Source: Cercis canadensis (lineage: Eukaryota; Streptophyta; Magnoliopsida; Fabales; Fabaceae). Taken from it: DNA of 64,000 nucleotides. Both the position numbers and the translations under genes were made by a program. Positions 33,529-45,530 of this stretch are shown in pieces. The notes under the pieces were generated by a model, which worked only from the letters and a program-made list of their open reading frames with translations, did no database searches and was not told the origin of the DNA. The first letter of the stretch is position 1. Each line of letters begins with the position of its first letter. The stretch spans positions 580,241 through 644,240 of the forward strand of contig QAOA01001289.1 in assembly GCA_003255065.1 (NCBI GenBank), given 5' to 3'.

Positions 33529-36217
33529 GTCACAACATACTCAAATGTCACTACGACATAGATGGTCGACTGAATTTAAGAAACACAGGAGTTGCCGCCA
33601 ATTGCTTTAGAAAATATGTTACAATTGAAAACCTTTTTTATTTTATTATTTTTAAATGATCTACGTACCAGAGATTGGTTCGGGAGTATGTTTACTCATG
33701 GGGAAGGTGTTAGGCACCCCCACAACATCCATCTAAAGACGGTTACCCTAAATTAGCTATGCAAAGAAAAAGATAAAATGTGGCCGAAAAAATACTTTAT
33801 TTATTCTTAAAATAAGCGTTACATTAAAAAATAAATGGCGGAAAATAAACATGACATGCATGGATTCTAATGGGTTCAAAATCGTTCCACCCATTTATCA
33901 CATATTGTGCTTGTCAGGGAGGTGCTTATCTTTGTCTAGGTCAGATAAAAGAGACTCATCCTATATAGGACCAAGTCAGTCTTATCGTTCCGTGATAGAC
34001 AAAGGGCCTATGAATTTTGTAAACCCTAAAAATAAGCCCTAAATAAAATGCATGATAATACAACTAACTAGGGGTGGGGGTACATAATTGGCAAATGCAA
34101 TCAAAATAATCAAGAGCTCTCCAAGCCTCCGAATTGCCTTAGGGTTTTGCTAGGGGGACCAAGGATCGTGGTTACCTCTCACATGGAACACACATTAGAT
34201 GGCTCAAAATAAGAAATTAAAGGTCACATATGCATAAGCAAGTGAGCAGCCACAACACATCACAATAAATGACAAAATAAAACAAAGAACATGTCAACCT
34301 ATAGTGAAAAGGCATACAATACTAAAGCACATGTGGCCGGCATTAAGAGTCAAAATAAAACCATGAAAATAGCATGCAAACTAAGGAAACAACATTTAGT
34401 TAAACAGGGCAGTCAACATACACTCCTAATTAGCATACAATCCCTAAGCCAAACGTCAAGGGAAAAATCAAGAATTAAGCTCAACAGTAAAACAAATCAA
34501 AGCACAAACAAAGATAAAACAAATTGAGGATGATAGCATGCAAGTGGTTCCAAAAGAAGAAGCAAGGACAACAACTAAGCATAAAACATAATCAAGAAAC
34601 ATAAAACAGGAAAGATCGAAAACAAAGCATAAAATAGGGGAAACTTGTAAAGAAAACTGGGACTGCATGTCAATGATATTTCACCCTAAAATTTACATGA
34701 CATAGAAAAATGTATTGGGGTTCTAAATAATAAAAAATCATACAAAAATGAGCTCTCTAACTCAAGTTATGGCCCAGAAACCGAACACTGCCAGAATCAA
34801 CTAACAATTCCAGTGCGGAGAAAACAACAATTTTCAAATCAAAACTGAGAACAAATGCAACATGTAAAACATATGAAATTTATACTCATACAATATATGA
34901 ATCTCAAGGTTCTAAAAAAGCAAGAACCATACAATTTGGAGTTGCAAAACTCAAGCTATGGTCAAAAGACCAAACACTGTCAGTGTTGGACTGATAGGTC
35001 CGAGAATGGCCATTTAAAAACCAAAAGAATAAGGGAAAATGATGAAGATTGCCTAAAGTTCTTCAAGAAATCCACTCCTTCTTGCTCAAGATGGTTGAAC
35101 ACATCTTCAAGAAGCTAAAACCTCCTTTGAATTCTTGTTTTCTTCTCAAAAATGGGAAAAAACAACTCAAGAACACTTTGAAGTTTCTCAAGCTTTCACC
35201 CTTTCTCACTTTATTTTCTCTCAACTTAGCTCTTTTAATCTTTTTTCCCTCCAATCTCTCTCCCTCTTTGTGTTTCACCTTGGGTAGCTAATGTGAGGCT
35301 TTCTCCTTTTTTTTTTCCTCTCTTAAGCAATCAACCCTCTCAACTTGGAGAGCAAGTTAGGGGTAAAACTGTCATTTCCCATGTCCCTTGCACCTTCCTC
35401 TCATTTTCGTTTAGCCTTGCCATGTGAAAAAATCCATAAATTCTTCCCCAAAGTGCGTCTGACCAAATTCCCTCAATAGCCCTCTTTTATTTATTTATTT
35501 TTTTTTATTTTAGACAAGAAACCCTAAATATAACACTTTTCTTGAAGTTCCTTTAGGTGAGAACCTTCCATGAAGCTTCCTAGATGCTAGTCCCTTTGAA
35601 TTGTGCTTAGGAATATTCCGCTAACCTTGGCTGAACCTCCGTTCAGATTTCCTACAAATTTATTTAATTTTTGATTAAAAATAAAAACCCCAAAATCCTA
35701 ATGGGCCAATTGAGCCAAATTAGAACAAATTGAGCCCAAAGAGCTCAACCTTGGACCTAAGTTGCTCCAATTGGTCCCACATTAAACCTCAAACATATTA
35801 AATATTATAATAAACATATATAATTTATTTGAACTAAAAAAAATAAGGAAAATAAAAAATTGGGTTGGCCCAAAAACCCCTAAACTAGGGTTTTAACATG
35901 ACAGGTTAAACCCAAAACATGGATTTTGACCCAAATTCACTAAAAGCACAGAAAATTATAATTTTTATGTTCAAACAAAGTATTTGAAAAAAAATCAAAT
36001 GGGCCAAGAGGCCCCACACTTTGTTAAAGCAAAATGGGCCCAAAAGGTCTCAAAACTTGGGTTAAAATGAAATAAGCCAATGCCCAAAGACCAAAACTTT
36101 GATCCAAAAGCTAAAAGGGGCCTTGAAAATCTCAAAAATTAGATTTTTTTGATTTAAAAACATAATTTTTATTTTTGAAAAGTGTGTAACACCCACAAAC
36201 AAAATACAATGTCTACA
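33529..36217 (-). repeat. Element C 5' LTR (2689 bp)
   Basis: It starts (minus strand) TGTAGACA at 36217 and ends GTTGTGACA at 33529. It is collinear with the 3' LTR (21069-24212) except for the 464-bp insertion in that copy. Most length comes from T-rich and GGGCC-type blocks. Confidence 0.9.
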
Positions 36218-36245
36218 ACTGTAACAATCGTGATGTTTTGAACCA
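36218..36245. repeat. Continuation of repeat X copy 1 after element C
   Basis: TGTAACAATCGTGATGTTTT corresponds to TGTAATAATTGTCTTGGATG plus TTTTG at 63422-63447 in X copy 2. It therefore marks the right side of the C insertion site. Confidence 0.7.
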
Positions 36246-36289
36246 TTTTAGTATACTTGGTAGTAACCTTTTTTTTTTTTTCAAGAGGA

Positions 36290-36598
36290 TACATGCACTT
36301 AAGCTTGAAACTCTCAAGAGTTACAATACAAGACATATCTCTAAATGCTTGGAGTATCATTGTCATGTGAAAATGCATATACAAACCAAACTCTTACTAT
36401 ACCTCCTTGATAAATGCAAATCAATGCCTAAACTGAAACAACTTCATGCCATGGTGCTCTCTTTTGGCCTCTCTAAAGAAGACCCATGTATATCCAGAAT
36501 TCTTTGTTTTTTTGCACTATCTAATTTAGGCAACATGATTATTCCTGCAGGGTTTTCTCTCAGATCTCGTGTCCAAGAATACATTCAATTTAGGGTCA
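36290..36598 (+). pseudogene. PPR protein gene fragment 2 (N-terminal type)
   Basis: The frame reads LLYLLDKCKSMPKLKQLHAM, VLSFGLSKEDPCISRILCFF and ALSNLGN, the wording that opens many plant PLS-class PPR proteins (DKCKSM..LKQLHA...GL..D...SRIL.F.ALS..GN). A one-base shift near 36538 changes frame to IDYSCRVFSQISCPRIHSI, the next PPR helix, ending in a TAG. It is unlike fragment 1, which is from the middle of such a protein. The two could be parts of one gene or of two. The frame's first ATG lies upstream of recognisable homology. Confidence 0.85.
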
Positions 36599-36799
36599 TG
36601 TGCAATTTAGTCCTTAATATGCAAAAAATGTCCATGTGCAAAACATGCTTTGTGCCCTCCATGGCCATGTTCATGTCAATGATATCATTAATAGCTAATT
36701 ATTATTGGATAACATTTTTGTAGATTTGGTTCAATTTACTTATTTAATGAAAAAAAAAATTTAGAGATTCAATAATAAACTTGTTATGTTATTAAACAA
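36599..36799. other. AT-rich spacer before solo LTR
   Basis: No clear feature; it may include diverged PPR sequence. The last five bases (36795-36799) are the AACAA target duplication of the solo LTR. Confidence 0.5.
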
Positions 36800-38180
36800 T
36801 GTAGACACCATATTATGTCCGGGTCTTTTTCATGGTATAAAAATTTTTGGAAAAAAAAAAGAGATAAATTCTTAAATTCTAATTACTGATTTTTATTTTG
36901 TTTGTTTGGGCTCTTGTAAAGAAGTAAACCCTAGGCCTAGTCCATTGTTAATCTAACTCACTTATTTTATCTAAGCCCATTTGGCATACTCTTCAATAAT
37001 TAATTTTTTTGCAAATAATAAATAAATCAAAAATAGAAAAATAATTTTGTAAATAGGTTTTTATGTCACTAAATCTAAGGGCACCAATAGGAAAGCAAGG
37101 AATGGATTTCCTCCTCTCCCCATTGGTCCAAATCCATACATTATCTTCTATTTAGCTAATAACTAAAACAAAACAAAAAAGGACCAATTAAAAGGAAAAA
37201 GTAGAGATGGGTGGTGGAGATTAAAGGGCAAAAGTGGAAAGAAAATAGAAAATATCTAAGCAGATGAGGGGGCGCGAGATGAAGGGAAAAAAGGGTGGTG
37301 CGTGAAGGGGGAGAAAGAAAGAAAAAATAGAGAGAAAGTAGAGGGAGAGCTCGTTGAAAGAGGAAAATCTGGAGAGAAGAAGAGACTTTAGTGAGAAGAC
37401 AAAGGAAGAGCGTAGTTGAACGTGGGTCGCCAGCATCTTTTAGGAATTCCTCTACTGACCAAAGTTTTGGTGAAAGCTTTTATCCTTATCGGATTTTGCA
37501 GGAGCTGTGAGGTACTTCCCTTCTGTTTAACTTTGGGATTATAGTCTCTAGTGTTTATCTTCATTAATGGATTGTTGGTTTATAATGTTATTTTGGTCCC
37601 TCTGAGCTATTTTGCAATTTCTTTCAATCTAGAAGTTCTTTCTATATTGGGTCCCTGTTCGTGATGAGTATTAATCGGTTGGATGATAAATTTTGAGATT
37701 CTGCATGCTAGGTTTTCTGTGTTCTTAGTGAAAAAAATGTGAGTGTGTCTTTTAGTTGATTTGTTCTTATATAAGTATATATTCTCATAGATTTCTTCTA
37801 TTCCTACTTGCTGTTGAGGTGGAATATATGAACAATTCTCTACTCTTTGGGATTTGATTGCCTTGTTAAGGATTAGAATGTTAATATTGTCACATACCAT
37901 GTCTATGTGTATATTAGTTGCTTGCCTTAGCTGGTATTTTGATATACAAATTTGGGAGATTGTGCAGTAGCTGGTGTTGTGGGTCTGATTGATGAGGTGA
38001 GAATTTGGTTGAGCAGGCTGAATATGTGTTTGTATGGGTATCTGAGATGGATCTTTGGTCTGAGTTTCTATTTGGGGCTTAACACTCTTTAGTTATTAGT
38101 TTTATTATGATCAAGGAAAGAAAAATCTGTAGATAAGCAGCATGGGGTTATTTTAAGATCTCCACATGCTCATCCTATCT

Positions 38181-38272
<92 letters not shown>

Positions 38273-40494
38273 NTAGCATGCATTGTCTTGAATTCTTGGA
38301 TAATTTGATTAGGTGGAAATCTAAGTGAGTTGTTTTTTTTTTTTTTTATGGAAAAATTTCTAAGCTTGATAAATGGTAAAGTTTCTATTTTTTTTTCCTC
38401 TTAGAGCTCCCTCTTTCTATTTGTCTTCAGGGCAGGTTTTTGCCCAAACTGTTGGGCAGAAGCTTTTCGAATTTCTTGGTTCTATTCCTTACATTTGATA
38501 GCATGAGGCCCTTATTCTTTTTCAGAAGGATTTGAACACATTTTTTTTCTCTACAGAACTTTTCTCACAATTTATTTCTCTTTGCAAGTTGGAGTGATGA
38601 ATTTTTTGACATGTTTATGATTTCTTTACTCAGCTTCATGTTATTGTGAGATTCATTCAACTAACCAAATGAACTTGGGTATTGTTGAGTGTCAATTTCA
38701 TGTTGCTTTAGTGTCAAGATTGTTGTATTTAGTGGGGTTTGTTATTGCCCGATTTTGTGCATAATTGAGGATTATTTTCACATGTGTTTTCTATAGCATT
38801 CCATTGACCATTTATCATGAAGGGTACCAATAGAGAGTCAAATTGCATTATGCTTTATCTTGAAAACAGCATCTGCATAAACCATTTTGCTGCTGTAAGT
38901 TTCTCATGGGCAGCTCTCAATGGTTCATCTATTTTTGGAGTTACAGAGCTCCATTTTGAACATTTCTTGTCTCGTTTGAACCTAAGACATATATCTTTCA
39001 TGTGTGAAATTTTTAGAACTTTTTTATGTCTAACTTGCTCCCAATTTCGATTTGAGTATGGTTGTTCGCTACTGCACTAACATTGTTGCCCTGTCTCTAG
39101 GAGAGTTCAATCTTTTGTCTCTAATTTAAGCTATATAATTCCAAATTGCATGATTCTCATCTTTTTTAAACCGTAAGACAAATATCTTCAATGTGTGAAA
39201 TTTTTAGATTTTTTAATTTTCTACCTTGCTCCCAGTTTTGATTTGAATATGAATGTTCACTGCTGCACTGTCACTGCTAACATGTCTTTAGTAATGTTCA
39301 GTCTTTTTTTCCATAATTTGAATTATAATGTTCCTTTTTGCATGATTCTTGCTTTGATAGAACCTTAAGAATTGTGTCTTTAATGTGAGATATTTTTAGA
39401 ACTTTTGCATTTTTTCACTGTTTCCAATTCTAATTTGAATGCAGCTATTTTGGATTACGCATGAGTGATATTTTCTTAATTTTCTATTGTTCCATTTTTG
39501 TGAGTTGTTAGCTTAGTTCTCAGCATTGCATAGGAGCTGTTGGCATGTCAATTTGGTAATTTCTACATTTACCTGCGTGAGAGTTGATTGGTAATCTTAT
39601 TCTTGGCCGGTTGTCTTGAATTCATTGAGTTCAATTTGGAATAATTGTTGGGTTATTAATTTCTTCAGGTTGTGGTCATTATTTATTGGGTGTCATTCGA
39701 GATCTTTGTTGTACGCTTGAGGTGAGATATACTTGAGATGATGATATTTAGTTGTGAATCTCTTAACTTGTATTTGGTGTTTCCTTGAATAACTTTACAT
39801 ATGACTAATGGTGATTGTGGTCGTGGGCAAGTTGGAGGCTTTGCTGCAAGCTAGGAGCAAGAGACTTTCATTTATCTTACTTTATTTTTTCGAATGTAAT
39901 TAAAGTCCCTCTCCCCGAGACAAGTTTTGTAATACTTAAAATTATGCATTTGCATAGTATATAAAAAAAAATCTATGTGTCGCGTAGTATCTGCATGTCC
40001 TTTCACTTATCATGGGAGGATAGGGCGAGTCACTCCTATATGGGATACCTTTCTCTATCCGACCTAGGTGAAGGTAGCACCACCCTGGATGGTCGCTTTA
40101 TGCGTTGAAGGGGTGGAAAGATTTAGGTTTTGGTAGAGAAATCATGCATTGCTCATTTAAATTCTTTGTTTTTACTTTTGTTAGATATTCTTGTAAATAT
40201 ATTTATTATTTTTAGGTAAATAAAACACACACTTTGGCCATATTTATGTTCGCGTAATTATTTAGGGTAACTGTCTTTAGATGGATGTTGTGGGGTGTCT
40301 AACACTCCCCACGCATAAACAGACTCCCGAACCTTCTCTGGTTCACAAACCGTTTTTCTTTTAAAAAAGAGTTTTCCAATTATTCCCTATTTTCTTAATA
40401 CAATTGGTGGCGACTCCAAGTTTTCTTTCAAAAACTAATCTTTTTCTTTATGTCCGTCATCCGGGTCATAGCGACCTTCAGGTATATTGTGACA
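36800..40494 (+). mobile_element. Solo LTR D (about 3.7 kb) with 5-bp target duplication
   Basis: It begins TGTAGACACC and ends ATATTGTGACA, the same termini as the element C LTRs, and is flanked by an exact duplication AACAA (36795-36799 and 40495-40499). Near its end TTGGTGGCGACTCCAAG and GGTTACCC-type blocks match those of the C LTRs (GTGGCGACTCCTGTG on their minus strand). There is no internal domain, so it is a product of LTR-LTR recombination. A 90-base T-run with an N lies at 38181-38273. Small frames inside (38817-39080 and others) are not genes. Confidence 0.9.
38181..38273. repeat. Long T-run ending in N
   Basis: About 90 consecutive T followed by an N. The true length is unlikely to be resolved. 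Confidence 0.9.
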
Positions 40495-40499
40495 AACAA

Positions 40500-41652
40500 T
40501 ACTAACGATATAAATCTCCTAAAATATGTATGCAGCTGAGCATCAAACTTTGACTTGAGATTATACTTTCTAGCAAAAATGATTTGTTGACTATTTATAT
40601 TCGCCTTCTCCATCTTGTGTCAACATGATACATTATGGATGGCCCTCTCCCTCCAAAATAACAAAGCCACATTCCAATTTTAATCTCATTCCCTTTTATA
40701 GCATATTGCATATGGCCTTTTAAATCACTAAACATATGTGCCATAGATTGCAATAACTCTAAACTTCATAGACTCCATTAATCCATGTGTCACTTTGTTG
40801 CAGTTAGGGGCACCATAGGTATTGAAGAACCACACATACTCATATATAATTAATTTTCTAGTGTTGGTGCAAGAACGCTTAGTAGTAGTTTAAAATATGA
40901 ATTTAATTTTCATCCAGTGACAGTGTAAAACTGATGGAACTTTCTTCATTTTCACATCCGTAAGATTATGAAGAAGCAACTAGATATGATTCAAAGTAAC
41001 AAGCCTTAACCTATAGGAGATCTATCTACATATGATAAGCCATCTAAAACATAGACATGAAATATGAATCCTGAAGTAATGAGGTAATGTTAGAAGTTTG
41101 AATCTCACTTGAAGCACTAGTGGTCAGGGCAAGCGGAGATTGGTCTTACACCGAAGGGCCCATCACCTCATGGGAAACCCAAAAGAATAAAAGTTATACA
41201 CAACTTTGCAAGAATCTATAGTTGGGCCCTCTTCTTTGCTGATAGTTCTTCAAAAACCTTTTCACCCGGTTGATTGGATCGTGAATCAACCAACCAAAAT
41301 ACATGTGCCAGATAAAACAAAGGATGTTCAAAGAGTATAACAACTCAAGAAATTAAACAAAGAGTTCCTCAAATTTCATGTAGCTGCAGATTCTTGGTTT
41401 AGTGCAACTATAATTTAAAGAACATAGTGTAGACCCAAAATTTTATAAAGGAAGAGTAAACTAAAGCACAATCACAATATTTCTTGTTTAACCCATAACT
41501 AAAATCATAGAACTTCAAATGTAATACATTGAAACACGTTTTAAATGCTTTATGTTAAATTGGACAACTTAATATGACAAAATTGGCTATTTTTGCAGGA
41601 AAATCGGTGGCTTTTCTTTTCCATTTTTTAGAAAATCGATAGAAGTTAATAA
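40500..41652. other. Spacer between solo LTR and copia element
   Basis: No confirmed gene. On the minus strand near 40740-40850 a stretch translates to YEYVWFFNTYGAPNCNK and GLMESMKFRVIAIYGTY without a stop for about 35 codons. It looks protein-like, but I cannot name the family. The remainder is AT-rich. Confidence 0.4.
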
Positions 41653-41930
41653 TGAAAATTTGAGAAGAAGAAAATGAATTGATTGTTATTGATGATGAAG
41701 GAAACAACTGATAGCTCATCCTTATATATAGAGTGGATGAGAAGGAAGTTAGTTACAAGTTTGTTATACACGTTGGCAAGTTGCAAGTTGTTATACACAA
41801 CTATATGCCAGGTCATACTATGCACAACTATATGACAGATAGCTATATGACTAGTCATACCGTAGTTTACTGAACTAACTACCTGTAACTAAACTCTAAT
41901 TAACATCTTCATAACCTACTTCAACAGCCC
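41653..41930 (-). repeat. Copia 3' LTR (278 bp)
   Basis: On the minus strand it starts TGTTGAAGTAGG right after a G-rich tract and ends CTCAAATTTTCA. A TATA-like TCTATATATAAGG is near 41725. It aligns with 46391-46542 over 152 bp. Confidence 0.88.
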
Positions 41931-41941
41931 CCCTTAAACTG
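41931..41941 (-). promoter_or_regulatory. Copia polypurine tract
   Basis: The minus strand reads AAGGGGGGC adjoining the LTR start TGTTGAAG. Confidence 0.8.
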
Positions 41942-41944
41942 GAA

Positions 41945-42680
41945 CATACAAGCTTTGTAAGTTCAGCTTAGATATTAGTTCTTCAAACTTAGGTGCTGAA
42001 AGGGCTTTAGTAAAGTAGTCTCCAAGTTTTTGTGTGGTGTGCACATGCAAGAGTTTGATGACACCAACTTGAATCTTTTCTCGAACCACATGGCAATCTA
42101 TCACAATGTGTTTGGTTCGTTCATGGAAGATTGGATTATGGCTTAGATATGTGGCTGATTTGTTATCACAAAAGAGGAGGGCTTATGAGAAAGGAACTTG
42201 TAGATCTTGCAACAGGTATTGCAGCCACACTAGCTCACAAGTAGCAGTAGCTAAGGCTCTATATTCAGCCTTTATGCTGGACCTAGAGACTGTGGATTGC
42301 TTCTTGGCTCTCTATCCAATTAAAGCCTCTCCAAGGAATACACAGAACCCTATGATACTCCTTCTTGTCTCTGAGCATGATGCCCAGTCAGAATTCGAGA
42401 AACACTTAAGTTGAAGTGAAGAATTGGATGGGAAAAATAATCCTTTTCCCAGGTCATTCTTCAGGTACCTCAGAACCCTATGAGCATGTTTAAGATGGAC
42501 AATAGTTGGTTTGTCCACATATTGAGATAATTGTTGAACTGCAAAAGGCAAGTCTGGCCTAGTGTTGGTCAAGTAAAGCAATCTTCCAACCAGTCTTCTG
42601 TAAATTGAAATGTCTGTCAACAAGTTCCCATCATTGGAGTTCAATGTGGCACCTTTTGCAAGAGGTGTCTTGGCTGGTTT
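41945..42680 (-). pseudogene. Copia RNase H (remnant)
   Basis: RRLVGRLLYLTNTRPDLPFA, LKHAHRVLRYLK, then NSDWASCSETRRSIIGFCVF (Asp), [11 protein letters not shown] (Glu), [13 protein letters not shown] (Asp) and FHERTKHI are visible, in the usual copia order. A stop after PFS near 42180 and a frameshift at about 42312 break it. Confidence 0.9.
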
Positions 42681-43510
42681 GCTTCCTAGAAAACTAGAAT
42701 CAGCAAGGAGTTCTAGTGCATATTTTCACTGACACAAGTTTATTCCTTCTGGAGTTCTATGCACTTCTAGGCCAAGAAAAAACTTCAATTCACCTAGATC
42801 TTTTATCCTAAATTCTTGATCTAGAAAGTGTTTGATCTGGTTGATTTCCTGCATGTTGTGCCTTGTCATTATCACATCATCAACATATATAAGCAAGGCA
42901 ATGAATGAATGGTCAGTTTTCTTCACAAATAAAGAAGGATATGAGGCAGCAGGGTGATAGTTCTTTGAAATCAAAGCAGTAGAAATTTTATGATGCCACT
43001 GTCTGCTTGCCTGCTTTAGGCCATAAAGGGATTTCTATAGCTTGCAAACAATTGTAGGATCATTTGTGGTCATCCCAAGTGGTACAATCATGTAAACATC
43101 CTCATTTAGGTCTCCATGTAAGAAGGCATTGTTCACATCTAACTACTGCATTTCCCAGTCTTTGACTGCAACTAGTGCCAAAATAGTCCTGACAGTGGTT
43201 AACTTTGCAACAGGTGAGAATGTTTCCAAGTAATCCACTCATTCTTGTTATGTGTAACCTTTATCGACAAGTCTTGCCTTATATCTTTCTATAGTGCCAT
43301 CAGCCTTATGTTTAATTTTGTACACCCATTTGCACCCTTTAGGTTTCTTCCTAGTAGATAGAGGTGAGAGCACCCAAGTGTGGTTAAGTTCTAATGCTTT
43401 CACTTCTTCCTTCATTGCTTTCTACCAGTGTGAGTTAGCTGCAGCTTCTATGAAGGTCTTTGGCTCACCAACAGTTGTAATATTCATGGAAAATGCCTTA
43501 TGTTGTTGAG
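42681..43510 (-). pseudogene. Copia reverse transcriptase (remnant)
   Basis: Minus-strand blocks are [82 protein letters not shown] and the catalytic LLIYVDDVIM, followed by HFLDQEFRIKDLGELKFFLG. Stops fall at expected Gln or Trp positions: before KAMKEEV, in MQ-stop-LDVNNAF and twice after GYT. The YVDD box is intact. Confidence 0.92.
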
Positions 43511-43766
43511 GCAGATGGTCATAGGATAAAACATGAGAAATGGGATGTTTGATTGTTGATACTCCAGGAAGGCAGTTAATTCTGGTATGATAGTCTTGGA
43601 GATATTTTTGGGCTTTAGTTCTCCTTTGAGGTCTTGTATTATTGGTGAGATCATCAGAAAGAGGCTGACTGAATTCATTTGGTTGTTGAGTGGTTCCTGC
43701 TTGTTGGATGTGAGGTAATGGTTCTGGGTTGAACTCAGTTGATGATGCAATTTCTTCTAGCTGCCA

Positions 43767-44830
43767 CTAATCAGGAGTAGTAAAAATTGTTGCTTGTGAT
43801 GGATCTTTATTAAGGAAGGGAAACAATGCTTCATGGAAAATGACATCTCTAGATACTATCAATTTCATGGATTGAATCTCCAAGGCTCTAAAACCCTTGA
43901 CACCGTGTACATATCCCAGGAAAACACATTTAGAAGCTCGTGCATCAAACTTGCTTCTTGGTTGTCCATTGCTGCCTACAAAGCATAGGCAGCCGAAGAC
44001 TCTCAGGTTCTGCAACTTAAGAGGACACTTAAACAACTTCTCGAATGGTGTAAGGTTGTCAATTGCTCTGCTGAGGGTTCTATTTATCAAATAGATAGCA
44101 TGAGCTACTGCAAAGTGCCAGAGCATGAGAGGTATGCCTGATTGAAAAAGTAAGGCTCTTGTGACATTGAGAATGTGTTGATGTTTTCTTTCTACAACAG
44201 AATTCTATTGTGGTGTGCAGGGACAACTAAGTTGATGTACAATGTCATGTTGGTTATAAAAATCAGTCATTTGAAACTCATCCCCATTATCAGTTCTTAT
44301 GGCCTTGATGGATACATCAAACTGGTTTTGCACAAGGGTGACAAATTTCTACAGACAGTTTTGAGCCTCTCCCTTTTGTTTTCATTGGATAAATCCATAT
44401 ATATCTACTAAAATCATCAACTATTGTAAGGAAATATTTGTGCCCATCCATTGATAAGACTGAATTTGGCCCCCAAATGTCTACATGCACAAGATCAAAA
44501 GAACTGGCAGAAATAGAAGAGCTAGTAGGAAATGAAGGCATTCTCTGCTTGGCCAAATGACAAATATCACATTTTATTTCTGAATTCCAGTTTACAACAT
44601 CAATTTTCTTTGCTAAAGTCTTGATCTTGTCATGATGGGGACGTCTCTGCAACTGTTTACAAATTTAATGGAAGAATCAGTAAATGGTTTGTGTACATAT
44701 GTGCTAGAAATACATCTATTGCTCTCTGGTAATTGTCTTCTCTTAACAGTAGGATTGGCTAGTTGATATAACCCCAAATGCTCCTTCGCAAATCTAATCG
44801 TCCTCCAAGAACCATTCTCCTTGATTAAGC
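43767..44830 (-). pseudogene. Copia integrase (remnant)
   Basis: KCDICHLAKQRMPSF gives the zinc-binding Cys pair. The catalytic set is Asp in VHVDIWGP, Asp in AIRTDNGDEF and Glu in VVERKHQHIL, all kept. TPQ-stop-NSVVE has TAG for Gln. The C-terminal part runs AHAIYLINR, TPFEKLF, LRVFGCLCF and SKCVFLGYVHGVKGFR to about 43767. A frameshift falls near 44320. Confidence 0.9.
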
Positions 44831-45530
44831 AATTATTAGAACGCAACAAGAAAGCACACTTTAGATCTTTTGTTACCTTGCTTACTGATATGAGATTAAA
44901 AGTGAATGTTGGAACATATAAGACTTGGTGCAAGACAAATTTGTCTGAAAAGACAACATATCCTATATGTGTGACTTCTGCTGGCATATTATTAGGAAGA
45001 CTCACAAAATAGTTGCTCACAAATACACATGAATCAAAAAATTCATAGCAACAAGTAACATGATTACTAGCACCAGAGTCTATTATCCATGAATCTTTGT
45101 AATTGATATCAGTAGATTGACAAGAAAGTACCATACCAGAGTTGGTCAAGTTGACAAAAGTGAGGTCAAGAGACTCCTTTGGTTCTAGACCAGTAAGTCT
45201 AGAGAATGTTGAACTCAATTTCAGAGCATTGATGGCTGAAGCTGTGGATGTAGAACTTGTGGAGACAACCTTGTTGCTCTTGATGAGACTCATGATTTGG
45301 CTATACTCATCTTGTGTCCATCGAACTTCTTGATTTTCTGATGCAGGTGGTGCTTCTTCCATTACATCAATATCCTCTTCATTTGTGATAAAAGGATCAG
45401 TACATTGATTAACTCGATATTGATGCTTAGATTTCTGTTTGTAACCAGGAGGGTAACCATGCTTCTTGTAGCATGCATCAGCAGTGTGCCCTGTCATGCT
45501 GCAGAATGTGCAATATGATTTATTGATGGA
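44831..45530 (-). pseudogene. Copia zinc knuckle and protease (remnant)
   Basis: CTFCSMTGHTADAC (C-x2-C-x4-H-x4-C) and YKKHGYPPGYKQKSK form the gag knuckle. DSWIIDSGASNHVTC holds the DSGA protease active site, and VLYVPTFTFNLISVSKVTKD is the conserved block after it. The 294-codon frame 45497-44613 is open through all of this and into the pre-integrase region (GSWRTIRFAKEHLGLYQL), the longest intact part of the element. Confidence 0.92.

Larger units (their letters stand above)
21069..36217 (-). mobile_element. Tat-lineage Ty3/gypsy retrotransposon C, long LTRs
   Basis: A 15.1-kb minus-strand element bounded by LTRs with TGTAGACA...GTGACA ends. Internal order is gag, protease, G-patch-like segment, RT, RNase H, archaeal-type RNase H, integrase. 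The second RNase H is the hallmark of the Tat/Ogre group. Flanks are GTTGT (21064-21068) and ACTGT (36218-36222), a degenerate 5-bp target duplication. Repeat X copy 2 gives the uninterrupted target, confirming that everything between 21069 and 36217 entered at one site. Coding parts carry many stops. Confidence 0.92.

Noticed and set aside
37221..37436. 71-codon minus-strand Ser/Phe/Leu-rich frame
   Set aside because: Complement of an A/G-rich block in the solo LTR that is partly paralleled in the LTR at 47113 on. Not coding.
38817..39080. 87-codon plus-strand frame
   Set aside because: It lies inside the solo LTR, with Cys/Phe-rich random composition and no recognised domain.
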